Assembly: GCA_958450325.1 (NCBI GenBank)
Contig: OY288251.1
Span: 63,195,666-63,259,665, forward strand
Length of the DNA: 64,000 bases
Source: Agrostemma githago
Lineage: Eukaryota > Streptophyta > Magnoliopsida > Caryophyllales > Caryophyllaceae
Direction of reading: 5' to 3'
The position numbers and the translations under genes are program-made. The notes below the pieces were generated by a model, which was given only the letters and a program-made list of their open reading frames with translations, was not told the DNA's origin and ran no database searches. Within the stretch, counting starts at the first letter, position 1. Every line of letters begins with the position of its first letter. Positions 11,899 to 22,032 of this stretch are shown here, piece by piece.

Positions 11899-12450
11899 GA
11901 CTGAGGCTTGGACAAGGCAAAAGTCAGAGTAGCTACCAGGTCAATCAAGGATTAAAACCTGGCAGACTTCCGATCGGGTCGTTTAGGGTCCATTAGACCT
12001 GCGTGAAGGGCTCGCCAGCCACAGAATAGAAATCATACCTGAGTTGATGTTGATAATGTCGCGGGAGCTTGCCTAGGAAGCTATGGGTATACCTGTTTGC
12101 AGATATATCCTGTCTTAGAATTGCGCGGGAGCTTTTCCACTAGGGAACTTAGAATTTTCTGGGAGTCTTGGGTGTACCTGTATGCTGACATAATTTGTAT
12201 GTAACATTTAGGCGAAACACTGACTCATGCTGGGGAAGAAATGATGATTTTTTTCGAAAATTTTGAAAAAAGAAAAGGGCTGAATTTTTTTTGAAAGTTT
12301 GGAAATAAAGATGCTTGGGATGACTTTGATTCCTAATCGGATTCTGACACGGATTCCTAGAATTTCCTGGTTAGGCCTGTATGCTTAGATGAAACAGGGG
12401 AAGTGAAGCCAAAGTCCTATTCCCATGATGACTAGGAAAAGGGATATTCC
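11899..12450. other. Tat 3' noncoding region
   Basis: Noncoding sequence between the polypurine tract and the antisense promoter. It contains two similar segments ('gcgggagctt...' near 12060 and 12123, 'gtacctgt...tgc' near 12090 and 12172), an old internal tandem duplication. No ORF. Confidence 0.6.
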
Positions 12451-12452
12451 CT

Positions 12453-12462
12453 ATTATAAATA
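12453..12462 (+). promoter_or_regulatory. TATA box of the antisense gene
   Basis: 'attataaata' lies about 104 bp before the ATG at 12566 and is followed by a C/T-rich leader ('cttttcttctatctc'). This looks like a real core promoter for transcription opposite to the retrotransposon's own RNA. Confidence 0.6.
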
Positions 12463-12565
12463 GAGGGCTTTGGTTTCTTATTTTTCATATTCCCACCCAA
12501 ATCTTTTCTTCTATCTCAAAATCCCTTAGACTTTTTAGGATAAAATAAAAGAAACTATTCTTGCG

Positions 12566-14286
12566 ATGGGTATTGACCATTTGACCGCGATGCTTCATGC
12601 GTGGGCCCAGGATTTTCGAGATGAAGACAGAGTTCAGTTAACTCAAATGGGAATTGTGGCTTTATTCCCACTTCAGCGACTTAAGGTAGATTCGCATTTC
12701 CTTGATGCTTGTTTATCCTTTTGGGATACTACCTTTCATATTTTTGCATTTCCTCGAGGAGAAATATGTCCTCTTCCAGAAGAGATAGCAGCTATTGGCG
12801 GGTGGTGTCCTAATGCTCGTCCTGCTATTCCCCCATTTTATCCTGACCCAAGGAGGAGGTTGAGGGATTTTCTAGGCTTGTCGCATGCTGAGACAGCCCA
12901 TATGGTGAAGAGAAATTCAGTTTCCCTATTTGACTTGGCTGACAAATTTATGAACCCGGTTGGTGAAAGAATTACTTCTACCCATAGGCGTAGGGCCTTT
13001 GCCTTTTGTATGCTGCATAGATATGCCTTCGAAGGTCGAATGGATGCTGACTCATTCTAGGTGAGATCAGGCTAATCAGCATAGTGGACCAAATGGAGAC
13101 AGGTCACAGCCCAGCTTGGCTGATAACTGGGGAGATTATTATGGGTCTTGACGCTAGGAGGCTCGAACCAGGTCAGCAATTGACAGGGAGCATCCGTCTT
13201 TTGCAGGTATTTTAACCATTTTTCCGATAAATTGCCCGATTTCTCGATTTTCGTGGTAATCCCGAATTTTCTCGGATTTTCCAATTTTCCGGTTTTTTCC
13301 GATTTTTTTTTTTGATTTTGCCGAAATTCTCGAATTTTTACGAAAATTTTTAATTTTTCCGATTTTTCGAATTTTTTCGAATTTTTCGATTTTTTTGATT
13401 GATTTTTTTTTCGAAAGTTTTTGACTTTTCGAAAATTTTGCAGATCTGGTTATCCGAGCGTCTGTCGATTATAGAGCCCCCGGTAAACATACCCAAATAT
13501 CGCAGTAGTCAGATCGGTTCAAGGTCTCGCCGAATTAGATCAAGTCATCTCATAACTCAAAAATATTGGGATGAAGAGCTAACGTTCCACGGTGGGCCTT
13601 TGATCAGATGGAACGTCATTTGGTGGTTCCTTTCGAGGCTGACAGGATTAGCTAGGAGAGACAAGGCCCGTTATCTGGTGATTTTGTCTTTGGACTGGAC
13701 TGTCCATATCTATCCAGACCGTATCCTAAGACAGTTCGGTTCGTTTCAGGAGATCCCTGAGACCGAGGCAATCATTAGCGTTTCGATCCAATTGACGGAC
13801 GCTATGTGTGACACGTGGCTACAGCGCTGGTTTACCCGTGTCATGTGGACTATACCTCACCCTTGTCAAAACACTTGGGTTTCTGAATCATATCGCAAAT
13901 GGACTGAAGAATCCCAGGAGGCCCGTAAAGCTTTGAAGACCGAAGAAGCTCTTGACTTGGCCCGCCGAGAATCGGCCAAAAATAACAGGCGGTTCTTCGA
14001 GGAGACTCCCATTACCTTTGTTGAGCCAGGGTCGGATTCTCAGTCAAAACCTAAGACTCAGACTAATGAGACTGGTGCTAGCGATTTGGAGGGAAGACTC
14101 GAACCGAGGCTGGCGGTCCGAGATAGGCTAGGCCCGCATGACAACGAGGTGACCGGGGGGTCGAGTTTGAAGAAACGAGCCCGGGCTAAAGAGGTTCCCT
14201 TGGTGATTAGGGAGCGTTCACCTCTACCTCGACGCCGATGGACCGAAAAGGAGGCTAAGGGCAAAGGAAAGGGAAAAATGCCCTAA
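12566..14286 (+). pseudogene. Antisense plant-mobile-domain (aminotransferase-like) gene of the Tat element, with intron
   Basis: This lies opposite to gag-pol, downstream of integrase, as described for antisense ORFs of Tat elements. Exon 1 (12566-13206) encodes a plant mobile domain-like fold: FLDACLSFWDTTFHIFAFPRGEICPLPEEIAAIGGW and HRRRAFAFCMLHRYAFEG are typical of the family. A shift of 1-2 bases at about 13056-13060 creates a TAG; the following frame resumes the domain with 'GEIRLISIV' and 'EPGQQLTGSIRLLQ'. An intron (13207-13443) leads to exon 2 (13444-14286), starting IWLSERLSII, with W-rich segments and a basic, Lys/Arg-rich C-terminus (KGKGKGKMP), possibly nuclear. The function is unknown; such domains also occur in host silencing proteins (MAIN/MAIL). 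Confidence in the family is good; this copy is broken. Confidence 0.85.
13207..13443 (+). other. Spliceosomal intron in the antisense gene
   Basis: It starts GTATTTTAACC after 'cgtcttttgcag', ends 'gaaaattttgcag' at 13443, is 237 bp and extremely T-rich, and joins two exons in the same phase (…RLLQ | IWLSE…). Such an intron can persist in a retrotransposon only because it is antisense to the genomic RNA and so is not removed during the replication cycle. Confidence 0.8.
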
Positions 14287-14640
14287 TTTATATTATTTGA
14301 GTATTAGTATTATTTATTTTGTGATGATTTTTTTTTTATTTTTTTGTAATTTTTTTTTTGGAGTAAATAAAGAAATGTTTATTAAAGAACCGTTCCTGTT
14401 TTTCTTTTCTCGATTGCGGTGGTTGTGCCCTTTTGAGGGGCTGCCTACGTATCCATAATAAATGGAATCAAACCAAACGTAGTTCAGACTGAATTAATTT
14501 GCAATTTCGAAATACATCAAGACTATTGGTTCAAGATGTTTGAAACAGTAGAATGAATAATTCTAGCTTTTGACTTGTCTTTAAAAGTTTGAAGAAAATG
14601 TTTTTAATAAACTCTTGCAAATGACATTGAGAGAGGTGGG
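14287..14640. other. Spacer between convergent antisense gene and pol
   Basis: About 350 bp with T-runs at 14325-14360 and 'aataaagaaatg' near 14366, which could serve as a poly(A) signal for the antisense gene. No ORF is supported. Confidence 0.5.
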
Positions 14641-16927
14641 TTAAGGGTAGTAGCGTTTCAGCTGGTCCAGGTTAGTTGGGTTGACAAATTCGTTCCCGTC
14701 CAGATCTGTTAGCATTACTGCTTCACCTGATAGAATCTTCTTTACCAGATATGGCCCAGCCCAATTAGGTTTGAATTTTCCTCTTGGGTCCACCGGTAAT
14801 AAAGCTCGGACAGATTTGAGAACCAAATCTCCCTCTTTGATGTTTCTGGGCCTCACCCTTTTGTTGAAAGCCCGCTGAACTCTCTTCTGATAGATTTGAA
14901 TATTATTGAGGGCACGAGATCGTCGTTCATCTAAAAGGACTAGCGAGTCATATCGTGCTCGAACCCAATCAGCTTCAGGTACTTGACTCTCAAGTAGGAT
15001 TCTGAGTGATGGCACTTCTAACTCAACGGGTTGGACTGCTTCCATACCGTATGTAAGGTAATACGGTGTTGCCCCGGTCGCAGTACGAATCGAGGTCCGA
15101 TATCCCCAAAGTGCAAATGGTATTTTGTCGGGCCAGTCTCGATAATTATCAGCCATCTTTTTTAGTATGGTGACAATTGTTTTATTAGCCGCTTCTACCG
15201 CTCCATTGATTTGGGGTCGGTAGGGTGAAGATGTATGCCTTTGAATTTTGTATTTGGTCAGCAAGGCTGCTGTTCCGGCTTGAAAATGGGTCCCGTGGTC
15301 ACTGATGAACTCATGGGGGATCCCATACCGGCATATTATCTTACTTTGAATGAACTTGGCAACGTGGCTAGCGTTGAGAATACGATAGGATTCAGCTTCG
15401 ACCCATTTGGTGAAATAGTCGATTGCTACCATAATGAAGCAGTGTCCTCCGGTTCCCGAGGGGTTTATCTTTCCAATTATGTCGATTCCCCATGTTGAAA
15501 ATGGCCATGGTGTATAGCAAGGATGGTGGCGTATGCTGTACATTGGCAAAAATTTGACAATTATGGCAATGTCTAACATATAGCTGGCAATCAGTTTCCA
15601 TGCTATTCCAGTAGTAACCGAGCCTCATGATTTTTCGGGCTAGCATTTGGGCATTCATGTGTGGACCGCATTCGCCATCATGTACCTCAGCCATAACTTT
15701 TTCGGCGTTGGTTTTGTCGACACATCGAAGGAGAGCCCCTTGTGCTGTCTTTTTGTAAAGTTGCCCATCGTCGGTGCGGATAAACTGGGTTGCCAGTCTT
15801 CGCAGGGCCTTTTTGGCTCGGTTGTCAGCTCCGGGTGGATATTCCCCGGTTGCTAGGTATGTCAACACAGCTTGATACCACGGCTCGGGATCAGGTATCT
15901 CGATTTCTTCGATGTCGTGGATATATGCTGGCTCGGATCGTCTTTCGACACATATTGGCATACTGGTCATATGGTCGGGAATATTTAGTAAAGATGCCAG
16001 CTTTGAGAGTGCATCTGCGAATTGGTTTTCTTCCCGGGGTAGGTATATATATTCTACCTTGTGGAATTGTTTCTCGAGATCTCGTACTCGTGCCTGGTAG
16101 GCCACGAGATTAGCATTTCGAGTCTTCCATTTTTGGAGCGCTTGATTAATGACCAGAGATGAATCACCGTGTACTCGGAGGTTCGTGACCCCTAAGTCGG
16201 CGGCGGCTTGTAGCCCGTGGATACATGCCTCATATTCAGCGGCGTTGTTAGTGACGTCAAAGTCTAGTTTGATTGATACGGGGGTATGTTCCCCTTTTGG
16301 TGAGATTAGGAGGATCCCGACTCCAAATCCTCGGAAATTGGATGCCCCGTCAAAGTACAAGTCCCATGCTTCGGTATCAGTGTGGAAAATGTCTTCATCT
16401 GGGAAGGACCAAGTGTCGGTGTATCCTTCTTCGGTTACGGGACTGTCAGCGAGAAATTCGGCTACTACTCGTCCTTTGATGGCTTTCAGTGGTACGAATT
16501 TTAGGTCGAATTCTGCCAACATCAGAGTCCATCTTGATATCCTGCCGTTGAGGATGGGCTTCTCGAAGAGGTATTTGATTGGATCCATTCTGGATAGCAC
16601 TTGCACCTCGTGACTGAGCATGTAATGTCGGAGCTTCTTAGTGGCCCAGACCAAAGCTAAACACGTCTTTTCGAGCATGGTGTACTTACACTCGTACTCT
16701 AAAAACTTCTTGCTGATGTAGTATATGGCTCGTTCTTCGGAGTCGACCGTTTGAGCTAGCATAGCCCACATGGCTGTCTCTGTCGTGGTTAGGTATAGTG
16801 ACAAAGGCAGACCGTGCTGAGGTGGCATTAGGACCGGTGGTGAGGCCAAAATTTCCTTGATTCTATCAAAGGCTGCTTGACATTTATCGTCCCATAGTAA
16901 CCGTTCTCCTATTTTCAGCTTTTTGAA
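14641..16927 (-). pseudogene. Tat pol 3' part: RNase H, archaeal-type RNase H, integrase (frameshifted)
   Basis: This continues the reverse transcriptase interrupted by the LINE. The first part (16927 to about 15520) has the gypsy RNase H (YISKKFLEYECKYTMLEK, ALVWATKKLRHYM) and then a second RNase H (LYFDGASNFRGFGVGILL, NNAAEYEACIHGL, VHGDSSLVI), the Tat hallmark. Next come a zinc-binding segment (CQLYVRHCHNCQ) and, after a frameshift near 15510-15525, the integrase core with its Asp in GIDIIG, Asp in SDHGTHF and Glu in NGAVEAANK. The end has the GDLVLKSVRALL/KFKPNWAGPYLV region and stops at 14641. All catalytic Asp/Glu residues are present; only the frameshift and the LINE disable it. Confidence 0.95.
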
Positions 16928-16941
16928 GATCGGTTCACACA
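16928..16941. repeat. LINE target-site duplication (left)
   Basis: GATCGGTTCACACA occurs here and again at 22033-22046 right after the poly(A) tail. The 14-bp exact duplication defines the LINE boundaries and shows the uninterrupted pol sequence. Confidence 0.96.
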
Positions 16942-17025
16942 GATTTAACCTAAAAATAGGGACTGCTTGAGTTAGAGAAAGAAACTCAGGGGAATCTACC
17001 GCTTAAACGCCTAGCAACCGCCTCC

Positions 17026-18567
17026 ATGGGCAAACGGCCGGGGCGGCCGCGGAAAAAACCACAACCGAAGCAATCCTCCCAGTCCAAGCTTCACACAAAC
17101 AAAGATCAATCTGAGGATTCTATGGATGACTCTCAGGTACTGAAAACTCCACCGCCACATTCGATTAACGATTTCATTATTTCTGCTATTGACCATAGTA
17201 ACTCGCTACACCACCACTCTACTACTCAAGAAGACGGTGAGGGTTTGGGAAATGAGAACCCCCAATTTCCACCGCCTGAACTTGTTATGGATGAGGTTGT
17301 TGAAGAATATGTTGAATACATATTTGGATCAGCTACTGCAGGGATTAACACTACTGTGAACACTGGCATGGCGCAGTCGGAGATTGTCGAGGGCTTGAGA
17401 CTTAAAAAAGGGGAGAGCTCCTCAGCAATCGATGTTGAATTGAATGCTCTGGCTGATGGAACAGTACCGAGACTTAAAAAAGGGGAGGAAACTATTCCAC
17501 CAGTAGAACAGAACTTAGTTGGGGGATCACCAAGACTTAAAAAAGGGGCGGATGATCCTCCACTAAATCGTCAAAATGACCGAGTGGAACCAAACCCGAG
17601 ACTTAAAAAAGGGGAGGGGATGGCCACTTGGGCATCGAAACTTCAGAAAAACAAGGGAATGGAGCTTCATTATGTACCTGAGAGTGCGAATTCTGATTCC
17701 ATTACGATAGAACCGGATGATATTGAAGATGAGCTTAAGGCCTGGCACACAACACTGGTTGGTCATGTATTGGGTGCTAGAGTAACTATTAAGCAGCTCG
17801 AGAGCTATGTTGCAGCACAGTGGGCAGATAAGGGACATCCTAAGGTGCTCTATTATAAGAAAGGATGGTTTTGTTTCAGGTTTAAGAACACTGAGGATAT
17901 GAACTCTGTATTGAAGGAAGGGCCATGGGAAATTGGGAAGTCGATCCTGCTCCTTAAGCAATGGACTCCTAATTTCTCCACTGAAATGGATCATTTATCT
18001 TGTCTGCCTATCTGGGTGACTTTCCCCAATCTAGACCCCTTCTTCTGGTCTGTGAAGGCCTTGAGCAAGCTGGCTAGTCGAGTGGGAAAGCCCATATGTG
18101 CGGATATGGTTACCACTAATCAGGAGCGGATCTCATTTGCTAGAATTTTGATTGAGGCAAATGTGGCAGAGGAGCTTCCCTCACATGTTGTCCTCAATAC
18201 ACCTTTTGGGAAAACACTACAACAAATAGAATATGAATGGATACCATATTTTTGTAAAAAATGCAAAAAACTTGGTCATGTTGAGGAGAAGTGTAGGCTG
18301 AATCAGAAGGTTTACAAGCCTAAAGATGACCTGCCACCAGCAATTCCAATGCAAAAAACTGCAGAACCAGAGGTTGTTATCTCCTCTATCCTTATTGACT
18401 CTGAAGGCTTTACCACTGTAATTAAAGGAAGCAATCCTACTCCTCCAAAAGTACCTCATTCAGATATTCCAAATTCAAACAAATTTACACCACTAGAGAA
18501 CATGAGAAGCGAAGAGATGGATGTAACCCTGGGGGAGGAGCCTCCAGGGGCCTGTGAACATCCATGA
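17026..18567 (+). CDS. LINE ORF1, DUF4283/zinc-knuckle RNA-binding protein
   Basis: 513 codons, intact, starting 84 bp into the LINE. The N-terminus is basic (GKRPGRPRKKPQPK, AT-hook-like, possible nuclear signal). Residues about 125-200 carry four copies of an RLKKG motif. From about residue 240 a DUF4283-type domain follows (WHTTLVGHVLGARVTIKQLESYVAAQW, GWFCFRFKNTEDMNSVL, EGPWEIGKSILLLKQW), the RNA-binding domain typical of plant LINE ORF1. A CCHC knuckle CKKCKKLGHVEEKC lies near residue 410. It should bind LINE RNA to form the transposition particle. The stop overlaps the ORF2 start by four bases. Confidence 0.93.
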   Translation: MGKRPGRPRKKPQPKQSSQSKLHTNKDQSEDSMDDSQVLKTPPPHSINDFIISAIDHSNSLHHHSTTQEDGEGLGNENPQFPPPELVMDEVVEEYVEYIFGSATAGINTTVNTGMAQSEIVEGLRLKKGESSSAIDVELNALADGTVPRLKKGEETIPPVEQNLVGGSPRLKKGADDPPLNRQNDRVEPNPRLKKGEGMATWASKLQKNKGMELHYVPESANSDSITIEPDDIEDELKAWHTTLVGHVLGARVTIKQLESYVAAQWADKGHPKVLYYKKGWFCFRFKNTEDMNSVLKEGPWEIGKSILLLKQWTPNFSTEMDHLSCLPIWVTFPNLDPFFWSVKALSKLASRVGKPICADMVTTNQERISFARILIEANVAEELPSHVVLNTPFGKTLQQIEYEWIPYFCKKCKKLGHVEEKCRLNQKVYKPKDDLPPAIPMQKTAEPEVVISSILIDSEGFTTVIKGSNPTPPKVPHSDIPNSNKFTPLENMRSEEMDVTLGEEPPGACEHP

Positions 18568-21500
18568 AAATCATCACTTGGAACATTAGGGGCATGAATG
18601 AGCCCCTAAAGCAACATGAGGTTTTAAGCCTCATGTTGGCAAATAAGGTCGATATTATGGCCATCATTGAGACGAGAGTCAAAGAGAAAAATTACAAAAA
18701 AATATGGAGGAAAAAGTTTGCTAATTATCATGGGTTTGGTAATTATAATAGTCATAAGAATGGTAGAATTTGGGTTTGCTGGAAACCTCAAACTACTGTT
18801 TTGGAAATTTTAGAAGAGGATGCTCAATATGTACACTGTAAATTTAGGTTTCTTCCCCTAAATCAGGAAGGCCTTTTTACTGCTGTATATGGGTATAATG
18901 ATGCTCAAGCTAGAACTTCACTCTGGAATTTTCTGAGAAGTTGCAAGCCTGCACTTCCTTGGGTTTGTAGCGGTGATTTTAATGTGACCCTCTCTTCTCT
19001 CGAACGGATCACACATAGTACGATCAATTATACTGATATTGCTGCTTTCACTAATTGTGTCAGTGATGCTTTGCTAAAAGACATTCCTAGCACTGGTGCA
19101 AGTTTCACGTGGTGCAATCACCAGAAAGATGATGATATTGTTTGGGCACGCCTGGACAGGGCCATGGGAAGCCCGGAGTGGTTCCATTCCTTTCCTAGTA
19201 GCTTCTGCCAGGTGGCGGAACCCGGAGTCTCGGATCATTCGCCTCTGATTATATCTATTCCTTTTACTGTTGAGAAATTTGCTCGGCCGTTCAAATTCTT
19301 AAATTATTGGGCTGACCACCCTCAGTTTCAGACATTGGTCGAGACTGAATGGAAGACGCGGGAGGAAGGTGTCCCAATGTATAGATTTATTTGCAAGACA
19401 AAGAGAATCAAGCTAGCTTTGAAAAAATTGCATCATCAACATTACTCTCAGTTAACTTTAAGGGTAAAGAATCTTAAAACCCAGCTTACTACATGTCAGA
19501 ACGATCTAATGCAAGATCCCACCAATGGTCCCCTACTTGATTTAGAAAAACTCCTTCGCCAAGATTATCTACACTACAGAGCGGCTGAACTTTCTGCGTT
19601 AGCACAAAGGGTAAAAGTTAAACACATTGAATTAAACGACGATAATACATCATATTTTTATGCTCATCTTACTGCTAGAAAATCTGCAAGTTATATTGGT
19701 TCTATTAAGGATATCAATGGAGTAATACATACAACACAAGGGGGTATACGAGCAGCATTTCTTGAGTACTACTCCGATCTGCTGGGTTCTAGCGCTACTG
19801 TGTCTGACATCAATTCTAATTTGTTTACTGCGGATAACACCCTTCCCTCTGCAGCTATTGCCAGCCTCACGAGACCCATTACTAATGCAGAAATTAAAGA
19901 TGCCCTCTTTGCAATTGACCCTATGAAAAGCCCCGGACCAGATGGGTATTCCTCGGGATTTTACAAGAAGGCTTGGAACATTATCTCTTCTGATTTCACT
20001 GCTGCTGTACTTGATTTCTTCCAAACTGGAAAAATGCTCGGTGAAGTGAACTCGACACTCATCAGCTTAATTCCAAAAATTGCAGTCCCTGAGTCAGTAA
20101 TGGACTTTCGTCCTATATCTTGCTGTACGACGATATATAAAACTATTAGCAAAATTATTGCCAACAGGCTAAGTCCTGTCCTGCACCACGTCATTGGAGT
20201 AGAACAATCTGCTTTCATACCAGGGAGGAACATTTTTGACAATATCCTCACATCCCAGGAGTTGATTAAGAATTACAGCAGAGCTCGTATTTCTCCCCGT
20301 TGCACTATAAAAGTGGATATTAGAAAGGCCTTCGACTCTGTTAATTGGAGCTTCCTCGAGCAATCCCTCAAATTCCTTGGATTACCTGTGCAATTTGTCA
20401 CTGGATTATGCAGTGTCTTCGCTCAACAAAATTCACTTTGAAAATAAATGGAATGTCATGTGGATTTTTCCGTGGAAAGCGAGGATTACGACAAGGTGAC
20501 CCACTCTCGCCACTTCTATTCATCCTTTGTATGGAAATCCTCTCTCGAATGCTTCGTCGAAGTACTAAGGATAATAATTTTTCTTTCCATCCCAAGTGTT
20601 CCCGACTCCAGTTAAACCACTTGATTTTTGCTGACGACTTGCTTATTTTCACAAGAGGCGATGTACCTTCCGTCATGTCCGTTGCCAATTGTTTGAAACA
20701 GTTTGCTTCCATATCTGGGTTGCAGGCTAATCCACAAAAGACGGCTATATATTTTGGAGGGACGAAGAGGGACATTATACAACAGATACTTGATGCTTGT
20801 GGATACTCTGAAGGACACTTTCCTTTTAAGTATCTGGGATTGCCCCTAAACACATCTAGGATAAATATTCATATGTATCATTTCCTTATTGAGAAAATTA
20901 AGACTAGACTGGATGGTTGGGCGAACAATCTGCTTTCTTATGCGGGGAAAGTACAGATTATAAATTCTGTCATTTTCGGAATGCATCAGTATTGGGCGAC
21001 CTGTTTATTGTTGCCTAAGTCTATTATTAAAGCCATCCAGAGACTTTGAAGGGAATTTCTTTGGGGTAAAACGGGACGAGGCATGATCTGGAAGAGTTGG
21101 AACACTTGTTGTATGCCGAAGAATGAGGGTGGTTTTGACATTAAAGAGATACTAAGCTGGAATAAATGTTTGATGCTGAAGTGGATATGGAAAATTGAAT
21201 ACGCTAAGGTGGATGTTTGGAGTCAGTGGACAACTAAATACCACCTTAATAGAAGCTCTATATGGGAGGTCGTGGAGAAAGCAAACGATAGCATTTGCTG
21301 GAAACACATCCTTCGGGCACGGGATGAACTTGTTGCAATTTTCGGCAGTACCGATATAGTGCGAGCAATGTTCCAGCATCATACAACGGGGGGAAAGCTG
21401 CAGCTAAGACCTTTCTACGATCTATTTAGGCAAAAAGGAAGTCGGGTAAAATGGGTTAAACTGGTATGGGATAGGATTAACGTTCCTAAACATACTTTTA

Positions 21501-21943
21501 TATCCACTCTAGCCTTGGAAAACTCTCTTGCAACAGTGGATAACCTCCAACGACGGGGGATGCAATGTGCTAATCGATGCGTACTTTGTGGTATAGCTGC
21601 TGAATCTAGTGCACACCTTTTCTTTGAGTGCTCACTCTCTCAGACTGTTTGGAGGGGAGTACAAAGCTGGCAAGGTATGAATGTTCCTTCGACTCTATAT
21701 GCGCTCTTACGATGGTTCTCTCACTGTAATAGGGGCAAGAGTGTACGGAAGCGAATTAGAAGATGTGCCTTTACTGCTACAGTCTATGAGTTATGGAAAG
21801 AACGCAATATGAGGATTTTTCAGGGTCATTGTAGAGCGGATACTGCGCTTGTCCGGGCTATTAAATATAATGTTAGTATAAGAGGTATGCATACTAGTGA
21901 TAAAGCTAAGCAACAATTTGTTATTGATATGCTTATGGGGTAA
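18564..21943 (+). pseudogene. LINE ORF2, endonuclease/reverse transcriptase, broken
   Basis: This begins at the ATGA overlap with ORF1. An APE-type endonuclease comes first (ITWNIRG, IIETRV, SGDFN, SDHSPLI, the Asn, Glu, Asp and His residues of the family), then reverse transcriptase (KSPGPDGY, FRPISCC, KVDIRKAFDSVNW, GLRQGDPLSP, catalytic FADDLLIF), then the C-terminal zf-RVT region (WDRINVPKHTFI, CVLCGIAAESSAHLFFECS). Two breaks: a probable one-base deletion near 20403 that shifts the frame before the GLRQGDP motif, and an in-frame TGA at 21047-21049 just before 'REFLWG'. It ends at 21943. No RNase H domain is seen. Confidence 0.95.
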
Positions 21944-22032
21944 ACCTTGTTTGAGTTAGCTAATATGTTATGATTGTATGTTTCCTTTTGGAATTTTATT
22001 GAATGAGAATCAATGAACTTTCCAAAAAAAAA

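Larger units (their letters stand above)
16942..22032 (+). mobile_element. L1-type LINE inserted in the Tat pol gene
   Basis: 5.09 kb on the plus strand between 14-bp duplications. It starts with an 84-bp leader, has ORF1 (17026-18567) and ORF2 (18564-21943), a short 3' UTR, and an A-tail of nine at 22024-22032. It appears full length. The frameshift and stop codon in ORF2 mean that this copy cannot move by itself; with such clean duplications it is likely to be recent, so it may have been copied in trans or decayed quickly. Confidence 0.97.

Noticed and set aside
15235..16613. Plus-strand ORFs of 62-154 codons opposite pol
   Set aside because: They are shadows of the conserved integrase and RNase H frame on the other strand.
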